Positions 46,801 through 54,977 of a stretch of 64,000 nucleotides of DNA are shown here, piece after piece. A program made the translations under genes and the position numbers. The notes under the pieces are model-generated. The model saw only the letters and a program-made list of their open reading frames with translations. It was not told where the DNA came from and did no database searches. Each line of letters opens with the position of its first letter. Position 1 is the stretch's first letter. The stretch lies in the NCBI GenBank assembly GCA_003045895.1, contig PZPC01000007.1:1-64000 (forward strand), written 5' to 3'. The DNA is from Bacteroidota bacterium (GTDB lineage: Bacteria; Bacteroidota; Bacteroidia; Chitinophagales; Saprospiraceae).

Positions 46801-47968
46801 TTTGCTGAGTTGGGTAGCCGCGACGGATGACACGCAAGTAGCCGGCTATTATATCTGGGTAGATGGTGTACCTTACGATACCATTGGAGCATCTTCTTTA
46901 TCGATTCTGGTGACGGATTTGCTCTCATTGGAACTGTACTCTTTTGAAGTAGCTGCCTTTGACCTGGCTGGTAATGTATCGGAAAGAGCGGAACTGACCA
47001 TCAGCACCACCGAACCGTTGGTGACTGCCGAACCGGGCCTCGTGGCGCACTATCCTTTCGACGGTGACGCCAAGGATGCTACCCCTTACAACAATGACGG
47101 CGCCATTGGTGGCGATCCGATCTTTGAAAACGCGACCCACCCGAATGGTGGGGGTATGAACATCAAGTTTGATGGGATGCAGGATTCGGTTTTGGTACCC
47201 AATGCCGTCCAATTATTATCCGACTACACGACCGTTAGTTTCTGGATCCGCGTTGATGGCCAGAATGCCGCAGTAGCCGAGGCTTACGTCATGGATTTTG
47301 GTCACTGGAGCGAGCGGTGGAAGATCTCCCTGCCCCAGCATTTGAAGATTGTCTGGACAACCAATAGCAGCACCGCCCAGTTTCCGGAACTCATTTCGGA
47401 TATGGACAGCGGCGACGGCAACGAAATGGTCCTGGGATTCTGGTGGTACGTAACCATGGTACACGATGGCGTAAATGACATCGTCTACGTGAATGGTATT
47501 GAAGTGAATCGCAAGCCTTCTCCTGGTGAGCTAAACGCTACAGCCCTGAACTTTGGCATGGGTAACAACCCGGTTGAAGGTGGACAATATTTCAACGGTG
47601 CTCTGGATAACGTGAAAATCTACAACCGCGCCCTGACCCCGGAAGAGATCAGCGATCTCTACAATACGGGATCAACCGTGGTAGGCACGCGCGAGCCCAG
47701 TCTGGTAGGCACTTACGTGGAGCGGGTATATCCCAATCCCACGACTGATGCCTTGCTGGTAACCCACCACCTCCCGGCCAACCAGGCCTTGCAGGTGCGG
47801 GTATTTGATGCCGCTGGCCGCCAGCTGGATCTGCTGCGACTGACCGCCGCGGAGGTCGCTACAGGACAGTTCAGGCTGCAGGTTGATCAATATACCGCTG
47901 GTATCTATTCCCTCAACTTCGTGTTGGGAGGTAAGAACCTGGGCAGTATTATGTTCAACAAGCAGTAG
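43874..47968 (+). CDS. Secreted five-LamG, two-FnIII protein with T9SS sorting domain
   Basis: 1364 residues with a signal peptide ending at AMAQ. Five LamG/concanavalin-type domains start near residues 25, 238, 449, 656 and 1055. Each carries the same core (SFGGWQERWKVSLPGHGKLIW, then WTTN...DMDxGxGNEL and TWTHVAMVHNG). Two fibronectin type III domains (about 866-955 and 957-1050) separate LamG4 and LamG5. The T9SS type A domain is at about 1282-1364 (VYPNPTTDALLV...TAGIYSLNF). No catalytic domain is visible, so it is probably a multivalent glycan-binding surface protein. It starts 18 bp after the preceding gene, whose LamG domain is homologous, and ends in a strong terminator. Confidence 0.85.
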   Translation: MNKRLYHLLLGALCWLFTVGAMAQTPLAYYNFAGNAKDIASAANNASVNGALLTQDRLGSAGNAFIFDGAQSAIIAPNGNQLNTALATVAFWVKVTALPEQGEDYLLSFGGWQERWKVSLPGHGKLIWTTNHTNGISDMDAGDGNELVPGTWTHVAMVHNGTQDIIYLNGAAVATKAVAGNLNSTSNVLGMGYNPVDGGNYFDGALDEVMVFGTALSAAEIAALYTLQSTPVVLGNEVVASYAFSGNGFDTAFGNHATLTATAAATDRFGFGNSALQFNGTSSEVTAANSNQLNSPTTSVAFWINPSSLPASGEYFLMSFGGWQQRWKVSLPDHGKIVWTTNHANGISDMDSGGGNELAVGEWTHVLLVHDGTKDKIYLNGAMVAEKNVVGDLNSTTFPLGIGYNAVDGGNWFNGGMDEVAIFNYALSDAEISAIYAAQAAFPGVASNLVAAYSLNGDGTDDSQFGNHAGLLAGASTVANRHGWGSNALAGAALAANSAALQSDATTLSFWVKPNSFPVSGEVYLLSNGGWQERWKISMPGHGKPVWTTHTATCCNDLDSGTPLVLDTWTHLAMVHNATTGKDQIYMNGVLANERDAAGALAQTKYPLGIGYDPIDGGSFFDGAIDDLLVFNEALDAAAIAALYAVQNPAPTVAGDLVADYAFSGDGKDNTAYNNDASTPSLAPDRFGRTNKAATFDGMTEVTAANSPQLNSPQTSVSFWINVNTLPASGEAFVLSFGGWQERWKISLPDHGKLVWTTNHTNGISDMDAGGGNELMPGQWTHVVMVHDGAKDIIYFDGAQVAEKNVVGDLNNTTFPLGMGYNPVDGGNWLNGSLDEVQIYRVALDAPAVAALYAAQAAPPVVTDVEAPNAPLDLAAVVVFNNVALSWLPASDNVGVAAYNVYLDGQLATTTAQTNAYFSLLTPLTTYTFAVTAVDAAGNESLPSSLNVTTGVDETPDTTPPTPPTNLMGSASFSSVLLSWVAATDDTQVAGYYIWVDGVPYDTIGASSLSILVTDLLSLELYSFEVAAFDLAGNVSERAELTISTTEPLVTAEPGLVAHYPFDGDAKDATPYNNDGAIGGDPIFENATHPNGGGMNIKFDGMQDSVLVPNAVQLLSDYTTVSFWIRVDGQNAAVAEAYVMDFGHWSERWKISLPQHLKIVWTTNSSTAQFPELISDMDSGDGNEMVLGFWWYVTMVHDGVNDIVYVNGIEVNRKPSPGELNATALNFGMGNNPVEGGQYFNGALDNVKIYNRALTPEEISDLYNTGSTVVGTREPSLVGTYVERVYPNPTTDALLVTHHLPANQALQVRVFDAAGRQLDLLRLTAAEVATGQFRLQVDQYTAGIYSLNFVLGGKNLGSIMFNKQ

Positions 47969-47980
47969 TAGGCTTAAATG

Positions 47981-48046
47981 AGATCACTGGTTGTTGCTGC
48001 TACCCACGGGGAACCGGGGGAGCAACAACAACCAGTGATCTTTTTA
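47981..48046 (+). terminator. Terminator of the SusCD/LamG operon
   Basis: Arms 47981-48001 and 48021-48041 pair at 20 of 21 positions (AGATCACTGGTTGTTG and complement) around a GC-rich loop, followed by TTTTTATATA. It lies 12 nt beyond the five-LamG gene and separates that operon from the GH130/ABC genes. Confidence 0.9.
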
Positions 48047-48151
48047 TATATAGTCCTCCAGGACAAGATTTGTGAATGCTGACCTGGCAGCCTGTAATGA
48101 TTGAGCTACAAGTAATTATTTTTTCTTATCGCAGTTAGAATCATCACCAGT

Positions 48152-49189
48152 ATGGTCAAGCGCTTTCCGGGTAATCCTATTTTATCAACCAAAGATATTG
48201 CGCCGAGCCAACCAGGCTGGGTGGTCGAATGTGTGCTCAATCCCGGTGTATTTCGCTTTGCCGGCAAGGTGTGGCTGTTGCTCCGGGTAGCAGAACGCCC
48301 AGTGCAGGAGGAAGGCATCATTTCTTTTCCCTTGTTCAGAGAAGACGGGACGATTGAAGTACGCTCCTTTCCGCAGGAGGAAGTAGATCTTTCCGATCCG
48401 CGCATGATCGGTTTTGCCGGAAAAACTTATTTATCCACGATCTCCCATTTGCGGCTGGTTTGCAGCGACAATGGCACCCAGTTCTACGAACCCTCCGATT
48501 TCCCTACCCGCCTGACGGGGCTTGGCAAACTGGAAACCTTTGGCATTGAAGACTGCCGGGTGAGTTGTATCGACGATCAGTATTACCTGACGTATACCCA
48601 GGTGTCAGAAAGTGGGGTTGGCGTGGGACTGATGCATACCCGCGATTGGCAAACTATCCAACGCGAGGGCATGATCATGCCTCCACACAACAAAGACTGT
48701 GCCCTTTTTGAAGAAAAAATTGGTAGAAAATACTACTGCCTGCATCGTCCTTCCGGACTTGGCCTGGGTGGAAATTTCATTTGGCTGGCCTCTTCCCCGG
48801 ATATTTTACACTGGGGAGACCACCACTGTATTCTAAAAACCCGCGCAGACTGGTGGGACAGTGCCCGGGTAGGCGCCGGAGCGGCACCCATCAAGACGGC
48901 AAAGGGCTGGCTGGTCATTTACCACGGCGCCAACGAACAACATCGGTATTGCTTAGGTGCGGTGCTACTCGATCTCCATCATCCCACCACCGTGCTGGCC
49001 CGTTCGCATCACCCCATCATGGAACCCGATATGAAATACGAGCAGCAGGGGTTCTTCGGCAATGTTGTCTTCACCAACGGGCATTTGCTTGATGGCGATA
49101 CCATCACGATGTACTACGGTGCCTCGGATGAGGTTATTTGTGGCGCGACCTTGTCTGTGGAGGCGATTTTGCGGGATTTGAAAAGATAG
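48152..49189 (+). CDS. GH130-family beta-mannoside phosphorylase-like protein (short type)
   Basis: 345 residues, no signal peptide, so cytoplasmic. The five-bladed propeller motifs of GH130 are present: FGIEDCRVSCIDDQYYLTYT near 129-148 (ED-x-R with the catalytic Asp), NKDCALFEEKIGRKYYCLHRP near 176-196 and GAGAAPIKTAKGWLVIYHGA near 243-262. GH130 enzymes reversibly phosphorolyse beta-mannosides, releasing mannose-1-phosphate; a minority are hydrolases. A short and a long GH130 next to a sugar ABC importer recalls the Thermoanaerobacter pair acting on beta-1,2-manno-oligosaccharides, but the linkage specificity here is inference. It is the first gene of the ABC operon. Confidence 0.85.
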   Translation: MVKRFPGNPILSTKDIAPSQPGWVVECVLNPGVFRFAGKVWLLLRVAERPVQEEGIISFPLFREDGTIEVRSFPQEEVDLSDPRMIGFAGKTYLSTISHLRLVCSDNGTQFYEPSDFPTRLTGLGKLETFGIEDCRVSCIDDQYYLTYTQVSESGVGVGLMHTRDWQTIQREGMIMPPHNKDCALFEEKIGRKYYCLHRPSGLGLGGNFIWLASSPDILHWGDHHCILKTRADWWDSARVGAGAAPIKTAKGWLVIYHGANEQHRYCLGAVLLDLHHPTTVLARSHHPIMEPDMKYEQQGFFGNVVFTNGHLLDGDTITMYYGASDEVICGATLSVEAILRDLKR

Positions 49190-49239
49190 GGAAAGTGGCT
49201 CGAAGTCGGAGGTGGGAAACAAGGAAAAAATCGAAAATT

Positions 49240-50109
49240 ATGCAACTCAATCAATTAAAAAGGCAGCTGTTGCCCTATTTGGTCATCTCGCCGTACCTGT
49301 TGCACCTGCTGCTGTTTATCCTGTTTCCGGTGGGTTTTTCCATTGTACTCACTTTTCACAAATGGAACATCATTGCGCCGATGGAGTATGTAGGGCTGGA
49401 CAATTTTGTGCATCTGTTCCAGGATGTGCTGTTTTGGAAAGCGATCCTGAATACCTTGAAATTTTTGCTCATTCATATTCCCTTGCAGGTAATTATTGCC
49501 CTGAGCCTGGCTTACGTGCTCAATGAAAAGCTATTTGCACGGGGATTTTTCCGGGCCGCCTTTTTTCTTCCGGTGGTTATTTCGGGGGTGGTGGTTACCA
49601 TTCTTTGGCAGCAATTACTCGGTGTAGAAACCGGCTTATTCAACCGCCTGCTGACGGATATCGGCCTCAACCGCGTGGGTTGGCTCACCAACCCGCGGGT
49701 GGCCATGATCTCGATCGCCATCATGGCAACCTGGAAAAATGTAGGCCTCTACGTTATCCTTTTCCTGGTCGGATTGCAGTCGGTACCACCAAGCTATTAC
49801 GAAGCGGCCAGGGTGGAAGGAGCCACCAGTTGGCAGCAGTTTCGCTACATCACCCTACCGGCCATCAACCCTACCGTCTTCATGGTAGCCATCCTTTCCA
49901 CCATTGGTGGGTTCAGTTTGTTTATCGAACCCTACATCATGACGGACGGAGGCCCGCTCAACAGCACCTTGTCGGCGATGCTCTACATCTACAAACAGGC
50001 TTTTGGGTATTACCACATGGGCTACTCGGCTACCCTGGGGTTGTTTTTTGCCGCCCTGATCATGCTGGTGGTGGCCATCCAGAAATACACGATTGAAACG
50101 GAAGATTAA
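49240..50109 (+). CDS. ABC sugar importer permease, MalF/UgpA type
   Basis: 289 residues from the ATG at 49240, which gives MQLNQLKRQLLPYLVISPYLLHLLLFILFP; the open frame upstream overlaps the GH130 gene and is rejected. Six transmembrane helices are apparent. The ATPase-docking EAA loop is YYEAARVEGATSWQQFRYITLP (near 197-218). It forms the membrane channel with the next gene. Carbohydrate-uptake family CUT1 is the best fit. Confidence 0.95.
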   Translation: MQLNQLKRQLLPYLVISPYLLHLLLFILFPVGFSIVLTFHKWNIIAPMEYVGLDNFVHLFQDVLFWKAILNTLKFLLIHIPLQVIIALSLAYVLNEKLFARGFFRAAFFLPVVISGVVVTILWQQLLGVETGLFNRLLTDIGLNRVGWLTNPRVAMISIAIMATWKNVGLYVILFLVGLQSVPPSYYEAARVEGATSWQQFRYITLPAINPTVFMVAILSTIGGFSLFIEPYIMTDGGPLNSTLSAMLYIYKQAFGYYHMGYSATLGLFFAALIMLVVAIQKYTIETED

Positions 50110-50173
50110 GGAAAGAAAATGGCCACCAAGACTTGTCTGATACCGGCTTTTTTTAGATTAATTTAAAGACGTT

Positions 50174-50989
50174 ATGAAACTGACCCGAATCTTATTATAC
50201 GTTGCCCTGGTGCTTGCGGCACTGGTTTTTATCTACCCTTTCTACTGGATGATTCTGGCGTCCCTGACCCCGGAAGCAGCGATCAGTGAACTGGGCATCC
50301 TCCCGCGTGGATTCACCTGGGACAATTACCTGGCCATGTTCGATAAAATACCCATTTGGCGGTCCTTTCTCAACAGCAGCATCGTGGCATTGCTGGCCAC
50401 CACCGGGGTAGTGGTCTTTGGTTCCATGACGGGCTACGCGCTGGCAAAATTGTCCTTTCGGGGGCGTGACACCTTATTCTACGTGGTTATTTTCACCATG
50501 ACGCTACCCTTCCAGATTACGCTCATCCCCAACTACATTCTCATGGTAGAATTTGGTTGGGTCGACACGCTGGCGGCGCTCATTGTGCCCGCGCTCAATG
50601 GTGCCTTTGCCATTCTGCTGTTCCGGCAAGCCTTTAAGTCTATCCCCGACGACCTGATCTACGCAGCACGGGTAGATGGCTGTGGAGAACTGCGGATTAT
50701 CTTTCAAATGTTGTGGCCGAATATTGTGCCGACCCTCATTACGGTGGGTATTCTCACTTTTATGAGTTCCTGGAACGATGTGCTCTGGCCCCTGATCGTC
50801 ATCCGGGAGGAAGATTTAATGACCATGCCACAGATGGTTACCCTCTTTGCGGTGGGTGGCCGTTCCGAAGCACAACTGGGCGTTAAGCTGGCCGCCGCCG
50901 TCTTGCTGGCACTCCCCATTATTATTGCGTACGCCATTTTCCAAAAACATTTTATCCAAAGCATGGCCTCTTCGGGCGTGAAAGGATAA
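50174..50989 (+). CDS. ABC sugar importer permease, MalG/UgpE type
   Basis: 271 residues with six predicted helices; starts MKLTRILLYVALVLAALVFI and ends with GVKG as MalG-type permeases do. The EAA loop is YAARVDGCGELRIIFQMLWP (near 160-179). It is the partner of the upstream permease. Its stop codon overlaps the start of the second GH130 gene by one base (TAATG), showing translational coupling between the transporter and the enzyme. Confidence 0.95.
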   Translation: MKLTRILLYVALVLAALVFIYPFYWMILASLTPEAAISELGILPRGFTWDNYLAMFDKIPIWRSFLNSSIVALLATTGVVVFGSMTGYALAKLSFRGRDTLFYVVIFTMTLPFQITLIPNYILMVEFGWVDTLAALIVPALNGAFAILLFRQAFKSIPDDLIYAARVDGCGELRIIFQMLWPNIVPTLITVGILTFMSSWNDVLWPLIVIREEDLMTMPQMVTLFAVGGRSEAQLGVKLAAAVLLALPIIIAYAIFQKHFIQSMASSGVKG

Positions 50990-52437
50990 TGCTAACAGCT
51001 CATATGAAGTCTTTACAAAGAAGCACGATACGCTTATACGCAGACCCCCGGCGGGTGCTGGCACGCTACCTCAATTTCGGCAACCCGGCGCGTATTGCAC
51101 CGGTAGCCGATTATGTCCGGCAGCTTACTACAGCCGCCGCCAAAGCACAACTGGACGCGCTGCTGGACAATTTTGCCGACCGCCACGGCGACCTGCGCGC
51201 TGTTTTCAGAGACAACTACGCGAAGCTGATTCCGGTCATCCCGGCGCTGGAGGAGCCCGTAAAGCAAGAATTGCTCGGCGCTTTTTTTACCCACGAATAC
51301 AGCACGGAAGCTGCGGCGCTCTTCAATCCCTCAATCGTTCCTCATCCCGATCAGACGGACTTACCCGCGGGGGCACTGCGGTTCCTGATGAGTCTGCGCG
51401 CGACGGGCGAAGGGCACATTTCTTCCGTCGCTTTCGCCACCGGGCAAGTCACGGCGGAGGGTACGATCATCTTCGATGAACGCGCCCCGCACCAGGTTGC
51501 CGGCCGCCCCCCGCAGGAGCCAACCAGCTACGACAAAGCCTTTCTCCTACAGCGGCTGGCGCTGGCCGCTCCTGACCTCGCGGTGCTGCAAGCAGCCTTA
51601 CCGGACAGCTTCACCAGGGAGCAGGCACTGGCGGTTGTGAATGCGCTAAACGGATTGGCGCCAACACAGCAAACAGCTATCGAGGCCGCCATTACCCAGG
51701 TGTTCGACCTCAACTACGACGTCCGCTTTTCTCCGGCCACCCCGGTGAGTTCGCGGGTTTTATTCCCTCAATCGCAGGCGGAGACCAACGGCATGGAAGA
51801 CGTTCGTTTCGTGGCCTTCGATCACGAAAAAAAACGCCGCTACCTCGGCACCTACACCGCCTACAATGGGCGTGCTATCCAGCCCCAGCTGATCGAAACC
51901 ACGGATTTTATCCACTTTAAAATCCGGCCATTTTACGGCGCTGCTGCCTCGGACAAAGGCATGGCTTTGTTTCCGGAAAAAATTGGTGGTCGCTACGCCA
52001 TGATCGGTCGGCAGGATGGCCGCAACCTGACGCTGATGTACGCCGACGCGCTCCATTTCTGGGATACCGCCCTACCCCTACAGCACCCCCAGCGCGGCTG
52101 GGAAATGCTACAGATGGGCAACTGTGGCAGCCCCATCAAAACCGCTCACGGCTGGCTGCTGCTCACCCACGCTGTTGGCCCCATGCGGCAGTATGTACTG
52201 AGTTGCTCGCTGCTGGACCTCGAGCGTCCCGAGCAGGTTATCGCCAGCCTGGAACGGCCACTGCTCAGCCCCAATGCCGAAGAACGCGAGGGCTACGTGC
52301 CCAATGTGCTTTATACCTGCGGCATGCTGGCCCACGCTGGCCAGTTGATCATTCCCTACGCCATGTCTGACAGTGCCATCAGTTTTGCAACGGTCAGTCA
52401 GGCCGAATTACTCAACGAACTCCTTAATCAACAATAG
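50989..52437 (+). CDS. GH130-family beta-mannoside phosphorylase-like protein (long type)
   Basis: 482 residues (or 477 from the ATG at 51004), cytoplasmic. Residues 1-190 are a helical N-terminal extension of long GH130 members. The propeller carries NGMEDVRFVAF (near 264), SDKGMALFPEKIGGRYAMIGR (near 322-342) and MGNCGSPIKTAHGWLLLTHAVGP (near 373-395). It has the Asp of the ED-x-R motif, the likely proton donor. Its partner short GH130 lies upstream, and both are co-transcribed with the importer. Together they would turn imported manno-oligosaccharides into mannose-1-phosphate. Specificity is not visible from sequence. Confidence 0.85.
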   Translation: MLTAHMKSLQRSTIRLYADPRRVLARYLNFGNPARIAPVADYVRQLTTAAAKAQLDALLDNFADRHGDLRAVFRDNYAKLIPVIPALEEPVKQELLGAFFTHEYSTEAAALFNPSIVPHPDQTDLPAGALRFLMSLRATGEGHISSVAFATGQVTAEGTIIFDERAPHQVAGRPPQEPTSYDKAFLLQRLALAAPDLAVLQAALPDSFTREQALAVVNALNGLAPTQQTAIEAAITQVFDLNYDVRFSPATPVSSRVLFPQSQAETNGMEDVRFVAFDHEKKRRYLGTYTAYNGRAIQPQLIETTDFIHFKIRPFYGAAASDKGMALFPEKIGGRYAMIGRQDGRNLTLMYADALHFWDTALPLQHPQRGWEMLQMGNCGSPIKTAHGWLLLTHAVGPMRQYVLSCSLLDLERPEQVIASLERPLLSPNAEEREGYVPNVLYTCGMLAHAGQLIIPYAMSDSAISFATVSQAELLNELLNQQ

Positions 52438-53748
52438 ATGTTTACTAAATCACACCTGTTTACGATATCCTTGCTGGCCAGTCTGCTCACCTGCTGCTCG
52501 CCCGCACCAGCGCCTGCCAGCGCTGCGCCTGCTGACGAAGCCCAGCCCGCCACCTTGATCAATACCAGTCACCTGGAGCATTTGTTTGCCCAGGTGGCGT
52601 TGGGCGATCAGCAAGTCGGAGCTATCTGGATCTACTGCGAGGCGCCAGATTACCATTTGGTAGGTGACGAAGACGAAGGCTTCACCTGCGTCGATGACGT
52701 GGCCCGCGCCCTGGTTTTTTATTGCCGCTATTACCAGCAGCACCGCTCGGAGGCCGTGCTGGACCGGATCCAATCCCTAACCGCATTTATTTTGGGCATG
52801 CAGGCTGAAAACGGCTATTTCTACAATTTCCTCTTACCCGACGGCACCATCAACACCACCCATAAGAATAGCGTGGCCACGCCCAACTGGTGGTCGTGGC
52901 GTGCTTTCTGGGCACTCACGGAGTTGCAGCTGGTAGATGCGCCAGCCCTGGCAGCCCTGCAAAGCCAAAGCCAGCCCGTGCTACAAGGTATGGTCAGTCG
53001 GATCGCCGAAAGGTGTCCGGAGCCCGCTGTCCGGCAAAATGTTGCGGGGTTTGAATTCCCTGCCTGTCTGGCTGATATGGGTACGGACCAGGCCGCCATC
53101 ATCCTCATGGGGCTGGGCAATCATTTTCAAAAAGCCCCTTCTCCGGAACTGCGCGAACTCCTGACCAAATGGGGCAACCTCATCCTCACCATGCAGGTTG
53201 GCGACGCCAACCAGGCACCTTACTCGGCGTTCCTCAGTTGGCAAAACTACTGGCACGCCTGGGGCAACTCCCAGGCCTATGCCTTGCTTTACGCCGGCCG
53301 GTTGCTGGGTAACGAAACTTTTACCACGGCGGGTCTGCACGAGGTGCAACGCTTCCAACCTTACTACCTCAGCCTGGGTGGGCTGCACGCGTTTCAGGCC
53401 ACCAAAGCAGGAGACAGCATTCGCCTGACCAACGTTGAGCAGTTCCCCCAGATCGCCTACAATATTCGGCCGCTGGTGTACGCTGCGCTGGAAGCCTACC
53501 AGGTCACGGGAGATTCGGTTTATGCCGCCCAGGCGGGGCAGTTAGCGACCTGGTTGCTGGGCAAAAACCCCGCTGCCCGGCAAATGTATGATCCGGCCAG
53601 CGGCCGTACCCTCGACGGCATCAGTGCGGTCGATCAGGTGAACGAAAATTCGGGGGCGGAGTCGACCATCGAAGGACTGCTCACCTTACTGGCCGTAGAA
53701 GGCGTACCAGCAGCACAGCTTGTTTTGGAACAGTACCAGAAAAAGTGA
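52438..53748 (+). CDS. Lipoprotein with (alpha/alpha)6 glycosidase-like fold, family unassigned
   Basis: 436 residues. Lipoprotein signal MFTKSHLFTISLLASLLTCC, with Cys at 19 and 20, then an Ala/Pro linker. The body is made of paired helices with carbohydrate-enzyme-like features: EDEGFTCVDDVARALVFYCRYY (near 78-99), NSVATPNWWSWRAFWALTELQL (near 143-164), a W-G-N-S-Q-A-Y-A-L-L segment near 278 and a C-terminal DGISAVDQVNENSGAESTIEGL (near 388-409). The conserved acidic residues D/E in these segments are candidate catalysts. I cannot name a GH family. It immediately abuts the GH130 stop (no gap), so it is in the operon and probably acts in the periplasm on the same glycan. Confidence 0.65.
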   Translation: MFTKSHLFTISLLASLLTCCSPAPAPASAAPADEAQPATLINTSHLEHLFAQVALGDQQVGAIWIYCEAPDYHLVGDEDEGFTCVDDVARALVFYCRYYQQHRSEAVLDRIQSLTAFILGMQAENGYFYNFLLPDGTINTTHKNSVATPNWWSWRAFWALTELQLVDAPALAALQSQSQPVLQGMVSRIAERCPEPAVRQNVAGFEFPACLADMGTDQAAIILMGLGNHFQKAPSPELRELLTKWGNLILTMQVGDANQAPYSAFLSWQNYWHAWGNSQAYALLYAGRLLGNETFTTAGLHEVQRFQPYYLSLGGLHAFQATKAGDSIRLTNVEQFPQIAYNIRPLVYAALEAYQVTGDSVYAAQAGQLATWLLGKNPAARQMYDPASGRTLDGISAVDQVNENSGAESTIEGLLTLLAVEGVPAAQLVLEQYQKK

Positions 53749-53825
53749 TGGCATGCTGCGGAATTTACCCCCGCTTAACAAACAATTCAAATATCACCTT
53801 CATTTCACCCAAGTAAAACCAGGTT

Positions 53826-54935
53826 ATGGCAACGATAAAGTTCGATAAAGTCACGAAACGCTACGGTGATACGTTAGCCATCGACGAGGTGAATTTTGAG
53901 GTCAGGGATCGGGAATTCATGGTGCTGGTTGGTCCTTCCGGCTGTGGTAAATCCACGCTGTTGCGGATGATTGCCGGACTGGAAGAAATCAGCGCGGGCA
54001 ATTTGTACATCGACGACCAGGTGGTCAACGACGTCCCACCGAAGGACCGGGATATTGCCATTGTTTTCCAAAACTATGCCCTCTACCCGCACATGACTGC
54101 CTACGACAACATGGCCTTCGGGTTGAAAATACGCAAACAAAGCAAAGCCCTGATCCACGAAAAGGTGATGGCCGCAGCCCGTATCCTGGCAATTGAAAAT
54201 TTGCTGGACCGCAAACCCAAAGCCATGTCGGGTGGGCAACGGCAGCGCATTGCTATTGGCCGGGCCATTGTCCGCGACCCCAAGGTCTTCCTCTTTGATG
54301 AACCGCTCAGCAACCTCGATGCGAAGCTGCGCGGGCAGATGCGGCTCGAAATTGCGCGCCTGCACAAACGGCTGCAATCCACGGTGGTTTACGTAACCCA
54401 CGACCAGGTGGAGGCCATGACCCTCGGGGATCGCATTGCCGTCATTAACAACGGCATCATTCAGCAACTGGACACCCCGGACAACTTGTACAAACACCCT
54501 AGAAACCGCTTCATTGCGGGCTTCATTGGTAGCCCTTCCATGAATTTTGTCAAGGGTACTTTGGTGGCTGAGGCGGGTGACGTATTTTTTCGGGATGCCA
54601 CTAAGTTGTTCAATTTTTCGGTCAAGGATCGACCCGAAATCGCAGCCCGGGTCAACCAGGCCGTCCTCTTGGGTATCCGTCCGGAACATATCCATGCACA
54701 AGCCGTGCAGGCGGGCGCCCAGCCGATCGCCTTCTCCGCACAAATTCAATTGGTGGAACGTCTCGGCCACGAGTGCTTTGCCTTCATCCCGTTGGGCGAC
54801 GAAACGTTCGCAGCCCGACTGCTGAGCGAGGAGATCAACACCAGCCTACCCACTACCCTACCGCTTTTTGCCGAGCGGCACCAGGTGTACTTTTTTGATG
54901 CTGTCACCGAGGAGACGATTCCCCGGCTAGCGTAA
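53826..54935 (+). CDS. ABC sugar importer ATPase, UgpC/MsmK type
   Basis: 369 residues. Walker A GPSGCGKST (37-45), Q-loop VFQNYALYPHMTAYDN (near 80), signature MSGGQRQRIAIGRA (near 134-147), Walker B VFLFDEPLSNLDA (near 155-167) and switch His in VTHDQVEAMT (near 190). The C-terminal 110 residues form the regulatory OB-fold typical of MalK/UgpC/MsmK (GSPSMNFVKG, LLGIRPEHIH). It powers the two permeases. It is 77 bp after the glycosidase-like gene and converges with the solute-binding protein. Confidence 0.95.
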   Translation: MATIKFDKVTKRYGDTLAIDEVNFEVRDREFMVLVGPSGCGKSTLLRMIAGLEEISAGNLYIDDQVVNDVPPKDRDIAIVFQNYALYPHMTAYDNMAFGLKIRKQSKALIHEKVMAAARILAIENLLDRKPKAMSGGQRQRIAIGRAIVRDPKVFLFDEPLSNLDAKLRGQMRLEIARLHKRLQSTVVYVTHDQVEAMTLGDRIAVINNGIIQQLDTPDNLYKHPRNRFIAGFIGSPSMNFVKGTLVAEAGDVFFRDATKLFNFSVKDRPEIAARVNQAVLLGIRPEHIHAQAVQAGAQPIAFSAQIQLVERLGHECFAFIPLGDETFAARLLSEEINTSLPTTLPLFAERHQVYFFDAVTEETIPRLA

Positions 54936-54977
54936 TGTTCGTTGCCAGTTGTTTGCCCGACATAAATTTCAGGCGAC

